NCBI GenBank assembly: GCA_028275425.1
Contig: JAPWUT010000052.1
Span: 1 to 9,298 of the forward strand
Direction of reading: 5' to 3'
DNA length: 9,298 nt
DNA from: Anaerolineae bacterium
GTDB taxonomy: Bacteria; Chloroflexota; Anaerolineae; SpSt-600
Shown here in pieces: positions 1 through 6,897 of the stretch (position 1 is its first letter; every line of letters begins with the position of its first letter). The notes under the pieces were generated by a model, which was not told the DNA's origin, did no database searches, and worked only from the letters and a program-made list of their open reading frames with translations. A program made the translations under genes and the position numbers.

Positions 1-957
1 TTGCTCCAAATCGCCTACACAAGGGCTAAGCAAGCCGACCCGAACGTGGTGATAATCTGCGGTGCGCTTGCTTCCACCATTGAACTCGGCCCGAGGGACA
101 TGAACGATTTCATTTTCTTGCAGCGCATGTACGACGCCGGCGCTAAGGATTACTTTGACATCATGGCCATGCAAGGGTATGGCTTGTGGTCTGGGCCGTA
201 TGACCGCCGCATGAACCCGAGGGTTATAAATTACTCCAGGGTGCTTTTCGTAAGGGACATAATGGTGAAGAACGGCGATGCCAATAAGCCGATATGGATA
301 TCGGAAATGAACTGGAACGCAGTGCCCGAGGGCCTACCCGCACCCTACGGAAGGGTTACCTTGGAGCAGCAGGCTCGCTATGCAGTCATGGCTTACCAGA
401 GAGCAGAGGAAGAATGGCCGTGGGTCGGCGTGGTAAACTTTTGGTTCTTCAAGCGCCCTACGGAGGAGTGGCTCAAAGAGAACAAGCCCGAGTACTTTTT
501 CCGCATGGCCGAGCCCGATTTCACCCTCATGCCCGTCTACTATGCCCTCAAAGCTTACATCCCCCAGGCCAAAGTCATGTATCCAGGTTTCCACCAAGAG
601 GACCACTGGGCTATCACTTACCGAGGCCAGTGGGAGAAAGGGAAGGATGAGCGAGCCGTCCTGGGGGAATACGTCAAAGCCACCTCTGAGGGCGAGCTGG
701 AGTTCAGGGTCAAGGGCTCAGCCCTCTACATCGTAGTAGCTAAGGGGCCGAGGATGGGGGAAATTGAAGTTGAAGTGGATGGCAAAACCTCCCGCTACAG
801 CCTGAAAGCATCCGAGGAAAAGTGGCAGGAATTTATCCCGGTCTTCCAAACCCTCTCTTACCGGGAGCACTTTGTGAAAGTAAAAGTGCATGCCGACCAA
901 TCGCACCCTGTCGTTCTGGATGGGTTCTTGGTTAAGAAGCCGCTCTGGGCTCCGTGA
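1..957 (+). CDS. Glycoside-hydrolase-like protein, TIM-barrel C-terminal half plus beta-sandwich (5' truncated)
   Basis: The frame is open from base 1, so the N-terminus lies outside the window; the TTG at base 1 is probably an internal Leu. Numbering from base 1, residues 1-185 look like the second half of a clan GH-A barrel (GH39/GH5-like): QADPNVVIICGAL (11-23), then YFDIMAMQGYG (51-61) and the strand PIWISEMNW (97-105). E102 in that strand is in the position of the catalytic nucleophile. The acid/base Glu (usually an NEP motif) would lie upstream and cannot be checked. The barrel ends with a typical PVYYALKAY. Residues 208-312 look like a small all-beta module (GELEFRVKGSALYIVV, then VVLDGFLV), possibly carbohydrate binding. 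Substrate is unknown. Such proteins are usually secreted or surface-anchored, but the signal region is missing here. The stop is 2 bp from the stop of the convergent methyltransferase gene. Confidence 0.72.
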   Translation: MLQIAYTRAKQADPNVVIICGALASTIELGPRDMNDFIFLQRMYDAGAKDYFDIMAMQGYGLWSGPYDRRMNPRVINYSRVLFVRDIMVKNGDANKPIWISEMNWNAVPEGLPAPYGRVTLEQQARYAVMAYQRAEEEWPWVGVVNFWFFKRPTEEWLKENKPEYFFRMAEPDFTLMPVYYALKAYIPQAKVMYPGFHQEDHWAITYRGQWEKGKDERAVLGEYVKATSEGELEFRVKGSALYIVVAKGPRMGEIEVEVDGKTSRYSLKASEEKWQEFIPVFQTLSYREHFVKVKVHADQSHPVVLDGFLVKKPLWAP

Positions 958-959
958 GC

Positions 960-1514
960 TCAGCTTCGGCTTATTAGTAGCCGAAGGATGCCGCCTTTCC
1001 TTTCAAAGCGGAGCAAATTACCGCCCCTGATCAGGAAGAAAGAAGATAAAGTGGCAAAATCGTAGAAGCGGCTGCGCATGAGGAGCAGCTTCTCCCCCAA
1101 GGCTATGAGCTTTACCGCCAAGTTGGATATATCCGGCTCTTCAAGGAAAAGCCGCCCCCCTTTCTTGAGGGCACGCATCATTTCCTGCGCCGCCAAGGAA
1201 TGGGCACGGAAGTGATGGAAGGCATCAACCACTATGATTCCATCGGCGAATTCGGAGGGGAAAGGGAGAGCCTCGGCACGGGCTATGCAAACCATGAGGC
1301 CCTTCTTCTTCGCCCGCACCGCCATCCCCGGTGAAAGGTCCACCACTACAACCCTGGCTTTCTCCTTCAGAGCCCCGGCTACCCTCCCAGTCCCTCCCCC
1401 AATGTCCAGAACGACCTCCCCTCCTTGTAACTCCAGCCAAGATAGAATCTCAGGGCCGGCCGGGGAAAATATCCGATCGTAAATCGGCGCAAGCCAAAAG
1501 AATGGATCAGGCAT
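960..1514 (-). CDS. Small class I SAM-dependent methyltransferase
   Basis: This is a 184-residue Methyltransf_11/UbiE-like protein. Motif I is VLDIGGGTGR (35-44, D37 and the GGGTG loop), which binds SAM. The acidic residue for the ribose is D59 in VVVVDLSPGM (55-64). Motif II follows at EALPFPSEFADGIIVVDAFHHF (81-102), and motif III at ALKKGGRLFLEEPD (115-128). There is no membrane segment or signal peptide, so it is cytoplasmic. Length matches the short Chloroflexota-type members with an EEPD...KLIALGEKLLLMRS signature, so it is probably complete. The ATG at 1514 is supported by GAGGTGA (1527-1521), six bases upstream. That site lies over the stop codon of the preceding glycosyltransferase gene, so translation is probably coupled. 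It is the last gene of the operon. The substrate (lipid, quinone or sugar) cannot be read from the sequence. Confidence 0.85.
   Translation of the reverse strand: MPDPFFWLAPIYDRIFSPAGPEILSWLELQGGEVVLDIGGGTGRVAGALKEKARVVVVDLSPGMAVRAKKKGLMVCIARAEALPFPSEFADGIIVVDAFHHFRAHSLAAQEMMRALKKGGRLFLEEPDISNLAVKLIALGEKLLLMRSRFYDFATLSSFFLIRGGNLLRFERKGGILRLLISRS
964..986. terminator. Hairpin at the convergent gene junction (possible terminator)
   Basis: There is a perfect 8-bp inverted repeat, CTTCGGCT (964-971) and AGCCGAAG (979-986), with a 7-base loop. It starts 6 bp after the hydrolase stop and lies inside the last codons of the convergent methyltransferase gene. On the + strand it is followed by a pyrimidine stretch (CCTTTCCTTT, about 994-1003) but no true T-tract. 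On the - strand no T-run follows. It may end or stabilise the hydrolase mRNA; a weak intrinsic terminator is possible but unproven. Confidence 0.3.
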
Positions 1515-1520
1515 GCTTCA

Positions 1521-1527
1521 TCACCTC
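1521..1527 (-). promoter_or_regulatory. Ribosome-binding site of the methyltransferase gene, over the upstream stop codon
   Basis: GAGGTGA (1527 to 1521) ends six bases before the ATG at 1514. Its last three bases are the TGA of the GT-C glycosyltransferase gene, which fixes the methyltransferase start and indicates reinitiation by ribosomes finishing the upstream gene. Confidence 0.7.
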
Positions 1528-3095
1528 GCTTGCAAGATTATGTAAAGTAATCGCCCGCTCCTCTCCCGAAAGTAGGCAATCTCTTCAAGCTTCAGGCCAT
1601 TCTCTTTGGCCAGCGTTTCCAGAGCCTCTACCCTCCCCTTGAAGATTGTGTCCTCAGGAGCATGGGCAATGAAGATAGTCCCGGGGCTAAGGATTGAAGA
1701 AGCCCTCTCCCTGAAGCCGGCATCGGGCGCATGGAAGTTTTCGTAGCCGAAGATTTCCACAGGCCTTACTTTACCCATGGTCAGGAATCGCAACGGGGCA
1801 TCTATCCCCCAATCCAGCGCCACTACTGGGCTTCCTTCCCAAGAAGCAGTATAGCGAGCCAGTTCGTAAACGGCATCGGAATGGGCCGAGTGCCCTCCTG
1901 TGGCCGCTAAGGCTCGGTGGTAGAGTGCGGTTATGTAAAGATCCCTCCCAGCCCAGAGGATGAAAGCGGCTATGGCTAAGGCTTTTAGAGTGCGTGAAGA
2001 GCCAGAAGATTTGAGCAAAAGCCCAAGGCCTATCCCGCCGGAAATGGCCAAAAGGGGAAGGAGCAAGAAGTAGTGGGTTATGAATAGGCCACTTATGGTG
2101 AAGGCGCTTTCCACTATGATTAAGCTGGCGATTGCCGCTGGGAGCAGAGTTCGCCATTTGGCTTTCCTGGCCAGTGCCAAGAGCAAATTGGCTAACGCGA
2201 ATCCTCCCGCAACCCAAGGAGCCGCTGGGTTGGAAAAGACCCCGCCAAGATACCAGAGGTGGTCACCTTCCAAGAGGGTTACAAGCTGCTTAAGCCTCGC
2301 AGCCAGATTAGCCCCCAAGGCTAAGTTGTTTATCCCGTAGTATGAGAAGCGGAGGTTGCGGGCAACTGCCAGGATTGTGCCCCCAGTCAGGGCATTGAAG
2401 AGGAGGAAAGGGGTTAGGGGAAGGAAGAAGGCAAGCAAAGCGAAAGTGAGTTCTTTCGGCGAGGGTAGCCTGCGGCTGGGTAGAATCAAGGCCCAAAAGA
2501 CCATGGCCAGTATGGTCCAAAGGAAAATGGCTTTGGAATAAACGCCAAGCCCCCAGAGCAAAGCCAGGCAGTAGAGGTCAAGCGGATTGCCACTCTTCCG
2601 CCAGCGCAGCCCGCAGAGGAGGCTGGCTACGAGGAAAAGGGAAACGATGTTGGTGACGAAAACCCCTTGTCGGCTCCAGAAAACAAATGAGGGGTTGAAA
2701 GCCAATAGGAGGGCAGCCCCGAACCCTGCCAAAGGCCCGCCGAGTTTCCGGGCCAAAACCCAAGCGAGGAAAATCGTGCCGGCGCCTACGGATAGGGTGA
2801 AGAGCCGCAAAGCCTCCACTCTTACCCCGAAAGCACCGAGGAAGGGGATCACCAGGAAAACGTTCAGGGCACCGATGTAATCCTGAACCATAAGGGGGAT
2901 GCCTACGGGGCCGATGCGGATTTGAGCATTTCGGAAGGCGGTGAGGGGGAGGCCTCGGAGGAATTCCATGGCGTTCAGGCCCGCCTCCCTGGCTTCATCG
3001 TAATGGAGGCCTGGGAGGTTCAGGTTCCATAGGCCCAGCAATAGGAAGACGAATAAGGCCAGGAAAAGCCCGGCTCGGTCAAAGCGCTCGCTCAT
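1521..3095 (-). CDS. ArnT/PMT-like GT-C membrane glycosyltransferase (PMT_2 type)
   Basis: This is a 524-residue polytopic membrane protein. A first helix (about 9-26) leads into a first outside loop with HYDEAREAGLNAMEFLRG (31-48). The D33-E34 pair is where GT-C enzymes keep the catalytic Asp. About nine more hydrophobic segments follow to about 383. Between them lie family-typical stretches, FWSRQGVFVTN (139-149), YSKAIFLW (186-193) and THYFLLLPLL (340-349). Residues 400-524 form a soluble tail, probably extracytoplasmic, ending FKGRVEALETLAKENGLK and a final beta strand. Known members transfer a sugar from a polyprenyl-phosphate donor to protein or lipid on the outer face of the membrane. 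Donor and acceptor here are unknown. The start ATG (3095) overlaps the DUF2723 stop as ATGA. A site, GAGGCGAGG (3106-3098), lies just upstream. Confidence 0.85.
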   Translation of the reverse strand: MSERFDRAGLFLALFVFLLLGLWNLNLPGLHYDEAREAGLNAMEFLRGLPLTAFRNAQIRIGPVGIPLMVQDYIGALNVFLVIPFLGAFGVRVEALRLFTLSVGAGTIFLAWVLARKLGGPLAGFGAALLLAFNPSFVFWSRQGVFVTNIVSLFLVASLLCGLRWRKSGNPLDLYCLALLWGLGVYSKAIFLWTILAMVFWALILPSRRLPSPKELTFALLAFFLPLTPFLLFNALTGGTILAVARNLRFSYYGINNLALGANLAARLKQLVTLLEGDHLWYLGGVFSNPAAPWVAGGFALANLLLALARKAKWRTLLPAAIASLIIVESAFTISGLFITHYFLLLPLLAISGGIGLGLLLKSSGSSRTLKALAIAAFILWAGRDLYITALYHRALAATGGHSAHSDAVYELARYTASWEGSPVVALDWGIDAPLRFLTMGKVRPVEIFGYENFHAPDAGFRERASSILSPGTIFIAHAPEDTIFKGRVEALETLAKENGLKLEEIAYFRERSGRLLYIILQAR

Positions 3096-4852
3096 GGCCT
3101 CGCCTCAAATTCCACTGCCTGGCCAAAGGGTTCCAAAGATGGCCATCGGTACAGCCCTGCCCTCAGGCGTAAGGGGAAAGCAAGCTCCCCTTCAAGCCAG
3201 TGGACATCTTCCAGGACCTGGCCTGGCTTCCACAAGGACGAAGGGTAGAAAACTCCTCCCGGCCGGTGATCGCTGCCTGCCACCCGCTCCCCTGCAGCGC
3301 CCAAGAGGTGAACGTAGCTGTGCAAATCCTCCCCCAAGGGGGAAAGGACTTTCCAGTAGAGGACTACCTCTACCCCCTTGCCCTTTTCCCTCAGCTTGTA
3401 TCCGGCCAGGATTAGAGAATCCGAAACTTTGAGGTTCAAAGGGGTAAGACCTTCCCCGCTTACTTTCCCTTCCACTCTCCAGAGGCCGTTCCACTCTTGA
3501 ACCTCGTAAGCCACTTCTAAGCCTTCCATCGGCTTTATGGTGAAGACCGGCCGGCCGGAAGAGAGGGCTCGGTCCAGGACAAGGCCGATATCGCTGAGCT
3601 CAGGAACTATGAGCGGGTAAAGAGGCACAATGTCGGGTCTCTTCTTCTCCACAAGCTGGTAGTAGTAAAGGGGGGTAAGCTCATCCCTATCGTTGCTGAG
3701 CAAAATGGCTCCCTCGGGCAATGGGAGGCTCAGGATGCGAGTCCACCTCTCGGCTACAGGCGCTCTTGAGGCCTGAGTCAGGGCTTGAAAGTTCTGAATC
3801 AGTAGGGCTATCGGGAGGAGAAGGAGGATAAAGGCTTTGCCCCCAAGCCTATCGGCGAACTCTCGCGCCCCGCAAGCAATCCAGAAGGCAAAGACTAAGT
3901 AGGCAGGGACGTAGAGGAAGCGGATGTCGCCTATGAAGTAAGCGAGGTTGAAAGCTACTTGGCTTGCAAAACCTAAGCCTGTCAGGGCCAAAATTTCCCA
4001 ACGGCGCCGGAGGATAAGCCCTGTAAGCCCAATTATCCCCAGTGCAACCCCTCCCCAGCCGAACTCTTCTCTAAGCCAGCGCAGCGCCTCAACGGCCCTC
4101 TCAACCCCAACGGCCTCCCAGTTGACCAATCCGCCGAACCTCTTGGCCAGGATGAAGTCAACAAAATCTTTCAAGGAATTGCCATAGAGGATAAGGGTAT
4201 CATCGGGGCTGAGCTGGACTTTGAGGTAGGGCAAAGAGGGCGCCCGCAGAGGGATGATGAGGTAGAGGAGAAGAGGGGCTAAGAAAAGGGCCAGCGCGGC
4301 CAAAAGCGAGCCACGCGGCCATTTGCCCTTGACTATGTAGAAAGCCACGGCTCCGGGGATGAAGAAGAGGAAACTGCGGTGATGTGCCAATCCAAGCCCA
4401 GTGATGAAGGCTAATGCGGTTAAATCCAGGCCTTTGAGGACGGCCCAGAGGAAAGCGGCGACGAGGAAAGCGTTTAAGGTGTAGACTTCGGCAACGGTGG
4501 ATTGGCTCCAGAAGGTGCGGGAGAAAGCGAAAGCCAAGGCTCCGACAACAGCTGGCCACCACTTCGTCCCAATTGCCTCTAATCCCAGCAAGGCTAAAAC
4601 CCCAACCGCTGCTGCTCCCCAGATGGCGGAGAAAAGGTTCATCCTGAAAGCTACGTCTCCCAAGGGGAACAAGTGGCTCCAAACCCACCCCAAAAGGCAG
4701 TAAAGCGGGTAGCCCGGAGGGTGTGGTATCCCCAAGATGTAGGGGACGAACTGAAATTCCCCGGGGTCGCCTTCCACAACGCCTGGGGAAAGGGTTACGA
4801 GGTAAACGGCCAAAGCCAGGAGGGCTGCACCTAAGGCGATGGTCCTCTTCAC
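3092..4852 (-). CDS. DUF2723 GT-C-like membrane protein with C-terminal beta-sandwich domain
   Basis: I chose the GTG at 4852 (586 residues): it overlaps the TGA of the upstream gene as GTGA and puts a Lys-Arg pair right before the first helix. An in-frame GTG at 4912 would add 20 polar residues that run over the preceding gene. The family signature is TLSPGVVEGDPGEFQF (20-35), with acidic D29 and E32 at the GT-C catalytic-loop position, followed by GIPHPPGYPLY (41-51). About ten hydrophobic segments follow up to about 357. A soluble part follows, with LLSNDRDELTPLYYYQ (384-399). Residues about 478-570 look like a separate beta-sandwich (VVLYWKVLSPLG, YVHLLGAAGERVAG, WKPGQVLEDVHWL), a tail I know from Chloroflexota membrane glycosyltransferases. 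The likely role is sugar transfer at the outer membrane face, by family analogy only. It sits between the SMR-like gene and the ArnT-like gene in one operon. Confidence 0.85.
   Translation of the reverse strand: MKRTIALGAALLALAVYLVTLSPGVVEGDPGEFQFVPYILGIPHPPGYPLYCLLGWVWSHLFPLGDVAFRMNLFSAIWGAAAVGVLALLGLEAIGTKWWPAVVGALAFAFSRTFWSQSTVAEVYTLNAFLVAAFLWAVLKGLDLTALAFITGLGLAHHRSFLFFIPGAVAFYIVKGKWPRGSLLAALALFLAPLLLYLIIPLRAPSLPYLKVQLSPDDTLILYGNSLKDFVDFILAKRFGGLVNWEAVGVERAVEALRWLREEFGWGGVALGIIGLTGLILRRRWEILALTGLGFASQVAFNLAYFIGDIRFLYVPAYLVFAFWIACGAREFADRLGGKAFILLLLPIALLIQNFQALTQASRAPVAERWTRILSLPLPEGAILLSNDRDELTPLYYYQLVEKKRPDIVPLYPLIVPELSDIGLVLDRALSSGRPVFTIKPMEGLEVAYEVQEWNGLWRVEGKVSGEGLTPLNLKVSDSLILAGYKLREKGKGVEVVLYWKVLSPLGEDLHSYVHLLGAAGERVAGSDHRPGGVFYPSSLWKPGQVLEDVHWLEGELAFPLRLRAGLYRWPSLEPFGQAVEFEARP
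3098..3106 (-). promoter_or_regulatory. Ribosome-binding site of the ArnT-like gene
   Basis: The purine-rich GAGGCGAGG lies inside the last codons of the DUF2723 gene, two bases before the ATG at 3095. Its 5' GAGG is better spaced (seven bases) than the 3' one. Together with the ATGA stop/start overlap it supports this start and translational coupling. Confidence 0.55.
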
Positions 4853-5199
4853 TCTTTCCGTCCCAACGCGATTAGGAAAATCCCCAAGAGTATCAGGGTT
4901 ACGCCCATCCACTGCACTGAGCGGATTTGCTCCTTAAAGATTAGCCTGGCGGCCACTACCTGGACAGCCAGGAAACCAAGGCCCATGAAGACACCGTAAG
5001 CAAGGTACAGGGGGATGAACTTGAGTAGCAAGGTAAAGGAGATGACTCCCAAGAAGCCGGCCAGGTTTCCCACTACTTGCCAGGCCAGGAAAGCACGCCA
5101 GTTCTGGCTTTCCGCCGAAAGTTTGAAGCCAACGTTGCTGGTGACTACGCAGGCCACGTACAGTAGGCCTAAGGCCGGAATTGCTAACTGCCTTGGCAT
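4849..5199 (-). CDS. Small four-helix SMR/EamA-like membrane protein (possible lipid-linked sugar flippase subunit)
   Basis: This is a 116-residue protein with four hydrophobic segments (about 5-22, 35-53, 57-78 and 92-112), the size and layout of an SMR half-transporter. Its closest general resemblance is EmrE or ArnE/ArnF: a Lys-x-Ser after helix 1 (K26-L-S28), Y-L-A-Y-G-V in helix 3, and F-K-E-Q before helix 4. The membrane Glu that EmrE needs in helix 1 is absent; the helix has no acidic residue, and about V18 sits there. A proton/drug antiporter is therefore unlikely. Beside GT-C genes, a flippase-like role for a polyprenyl-phosphate sugar is a reasonable inference, not shown. The ATG at 5199 was chosen because GGGGGT (5212-5207) is seven bases upstream and pyrG ends 5 bp before it. 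A longer frame from 5322 would lie in pyrG and add 41 residues unlike the family. Its stop overlaps the DUF2723 GTG by 4 bases. Confidence 0.75.
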   Translation of the reverse strand: MPRQLAIPALGLLYVACVVTSNVGFKLSAESQNWRAFLAWQVVGNLAGFLGVISFTLLLKFIPLYLAYGVFMGLGFLAVQVVAARLIFKEQIRSVQWMGVTLILLGIFLIALGRKE

Positions 5200-5204
5200 G
5201 GGAA

Positions 5205-6818
5205 TTACCCCCAAGAAGCTGAGCGGTGCTCCTTGACTGCCCGCACGAAGCCGCGGAAAAGGGGGTGAGGCCGGTTCGGCCTGGACTTGAATTCGGGGTG
5301 GAACTGGCTTGCTACCATCCAAGGGTGATTGGCAAGCTCCACAATTTCTACCAGCTCCCCATCGGGTGATGTTCCGGAAATGATGAGGCCGTGGGAAGTG
5401 AGGAGTTCACGGAAAGCATTGTTGAACTCGTAGCGGTGGCGGTGGCGCTCGTAGACCAAATCGGTCCCATAGGCTTGGGCGGCCTTCGTTCCTGGGATGA
5501 GCTTGCAGGGGTAAGCCCCAAGCCTCATGGTCCCACCCAGCCTGTCTATCCCCCGTTGCCCAGGGAGGAGGTCAATCACAGGGTAAGGGGTATTGGGATT
5601 AAATTCGGTGCTGTTGGCCTCCTCGCTTCCCAGGACATGGCGGGCAAATTCTATGACCATCACTTGCATCCCGAGGCACAAGCCTAAGAACGGGACCTTC
5701 CTCTCACGGGCAAAGCGGGCAGCGATTATCTTCCCTTCAATCCCTCTGTACCCGAATCCCCCAGGAACTATTATCCCATCCACTTTGCCCAGCCTATCCA
5801 GGGCGCTCCCCCTTTCCAGCTCTTCGGAATTTATCCATTCAATCTCCACATCGCACCCCTCGTGGACGGCGGCGTGGCGCAGGGCTTCTTTAACGCTTAT
5901 GTAAGCATCCACAAGCTGGATGTATTTCCCCACTATCCCCACCCTTATCTTCTGCTTAGGCCTTTTAATCTCCTGCACCATCTCCGCCCACTCTTCCAAA
6001 TCCGGCTTCTTGCCGCTGATCTGGAGCTTTTCCAGGATAAAATCCCCAAGGCCTGCTTTCTCCAAGATGAGGGGCACTTCGTAGATGGTTTCCACGGTTA
6101 TGAGCGGTATCACTGCCCTCTTCTCCACGTCGCAGAAAAGGGCTATCTTGTCCTTGAGCGATTCGTCCATGGGGTAATCGGAGCGGCAAACTATCACATC
6201 GGGCTGAATGCCCATGGAGCGCAGTTCCTTCACGCTGTGTTGGGTAGGCTTAGTTTTAAGTTCGCCGGTGGAGCTTATGTAAGGGAGAAGGGTGATGTGG
6301 ATGTAGAGGGTGTTCTCCCGGCCGAAGTCCTTGCGCATCTGCCTTATGGCTTCCAGGAAAGGCTGCCCTTCTATGTCTCCGACCGTTCCCCCAACTTCTA
6401 CTACGGTGACTTCGGCTTGGTGTTCATCGGCGGCCTGGATTATGCGCCGTTTTATCTCATCGGTTATGTGAGGGATTACTTGGATGGTCCCTCCCAGGTA
6501 ATCGCCGCGCCTCTCTTTGGCGATGACTTCGGCATAAATCTGGCCTGTAGTGACGTTGGAGGAGCGGGATAGGTTTTCGTCTATGAAACGTTCGTAGTGC
6601 CCCAAATCCAAGTCGGTCTCGGCTCCATCTTCAGTGACGAAGATTTCGCCGTGCTGGTAGGGGGACATAGTCCCTGGGTCCACGTTTATGTAGGGGTCAA
6701 GTTTTTGGAGGGTCACGGCCAGGCCACAGCTTTTGAGTATCCGGCCGATGGAGGCGGCGGTTACCCCCTTCCCCACAGAAGAAACAACTCCTCCTGTGCA
6801 GAAGATGAACTTCCTCAT
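5205..6818 (-). CDS. pyrG: CTP synthase (glutamine-hydrolysing)
   Basis: Cytoplasmic enzyme of pyrimidine synthesis that makes CTP from UTP, ATP and glutamine-derived ammonia. The 537 residues match the usual 530-550. The synthase domain (1-270) has the P-loop-like GGVVSSVGKGVTAASIGR (9-26), the LDPYINVDPGTMSPYQHGE stretch (40-58), EVGGTVGDIEGQPFLEAIRQ (141-160) and TKPTQHSVKELR (189-200). The class I glutaminase domain (about 290-532) has the oxyanion region GGFGYRG (353-359), nucleophile C381 in GLCLGMQ, and H507 and E509 in QFHPEF. All catalytic residues are present, so it should be active. The ATG at 6818 follows AGGAGGT (6834-6828) at nine bases, a strong site. It is the first gene of the coupled five-gene series and has its own candidate promoter. 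The gene looks like an ordinary housekeeping copy with no damage. Confidence 0.98.
   Translation of the reverse strand: MRKFIFCTGGVVSSVGKGVTAASIGRILKSCGLAVTLQKLDPYINVDPGTMSPYQHGEIFVTEDGAETDLDLGHYERFIDENLSRSSNVTTGQIYAEVIAKERRGDYLGGTIQVIPHITDEIKRRIIQAADEHQAEVTVVEVGGTVGDIEGQPFLEAIRQMRKDFGRENTLYIHITLLPYISSTGELKTKPTQHSVKELRSMGIQPDVIVCRSDYPMDESLKDKIALFCDVEKRAVIPLITVETIYEVPLILEKAGLGDFILEKLQISGKKPDLEEWAEMVQEIKRPKQKIRVGIVGKYIQLVDAYISVKEALRHAAVHEGCDVEIEWINSEELERGSALDRLGKVDGIIVPGGFGYRGIEGKIIAARFARERKVPFLGLCLGMQVMVIEFARHVLGSEEANSTEFNPNTPYPVIDLLPGQRGIDRLGGTMRLGAYPCKLIPGTKAAQAYGTDLVYERHRHRYEFNNAFRELLTSHGLIISGTSPDGELVEIVELANHPWMVASQFHPEFKSRPNRPHPLFRGFVRAVKEHRSASWG
5207..5212 (-). promoter_or_regulatory. Ribosome-binding site of the SMR-like gene
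   Basis: GGGGGT (5212 to 5207) lies seven bases before the ATG at 5199 and overlaps the last Gly codon and the first base of the TAA of pyrG. It decides between the short start (5199) and the longer frame from 5322. Confidence 0.55.
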
Positions 6819-6861
6819 CCCTCTGCTACCTCCTGCGGTTCTTGAGGGCTTAAAGGGGCCC
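6819..6861 (-). promoter_or_regulatory. pyrG 5' leader with GGGCCCC start tract and possible SD-masking stem
   Basis: On the - strand, six bases after the candidate -10 hexamer comes GGGCCCC (6861-6855), where the transcript would begin. The leader to the ATG is only about 40 bases. CCCTC (6848-6844) can pair with GAGGG (6823-6819), enclosing the ribosome-binding site. In Bacillus the pyrG transcript begins GGG before a C, and low CTP causes repeated G addition; in enteric pyrC, CTP changes start choice and ribosome-site masking. Either type of control would be inference here. No terminator is seen in the leader. Confidence 0.35.
6828..6834 (-). promoter_or_regulatory. Ribosome-binding site of pyrG
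   Basis: AGGAGGT (6834 to 6828) is nine bases before the ATG. It lies inside the loop that CCCTC (6848-6844) and GAGGG (6823-6819) could close, so it may be partly hidden by RNA structure. Confidence 0.7.
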
Positions 6862-6866
6862 TTTTC

Positions 6867-6895
6867 ATTCTATCAAAATCCTCTGCTTTCTCCAA
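6867..6895 (-). promoter_or_regulatory. Candidate sigma-70-type promoter of pyrG operon
   Basis: On the - strand, TTGGAG (6895-6890) and TAGAAT (6872-6867) are separated by 17 bases. The -10 matches consensus at five of six positions, while the -35 matches only at its first three. It lies in the 79-bp gap after the malQ stop and is the only convincing promoter ahead of the five-gene series. Read-through from malQ is also possible, as no terminator is seen. Confidence 0.5.
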
Positions 6896-6897
6896 AT

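Noticed and set aside
5200..5322. Longer N-terminus for the SMR-like protein
   Set aside because: The extra 41 residues are pyrG sequence read in another frame, are Pro-rich and unlike the family. The ATG at 5199 has a well-placed ribosome site.
5862..6572. A 236-codon open frame on the + strand
   Set aside because: It is antisense to the catalytic region of pyrG, with no motif and no ribosome site I could support.
6851..6864. Palindrome around GGGCCC in the pyrG leader taken as a protein-binding site
   Set aside because: The symmetric core is only 6 bp and the arms are uneven (four G against three C on the + strand). The position at the expected transcript start explains it better.
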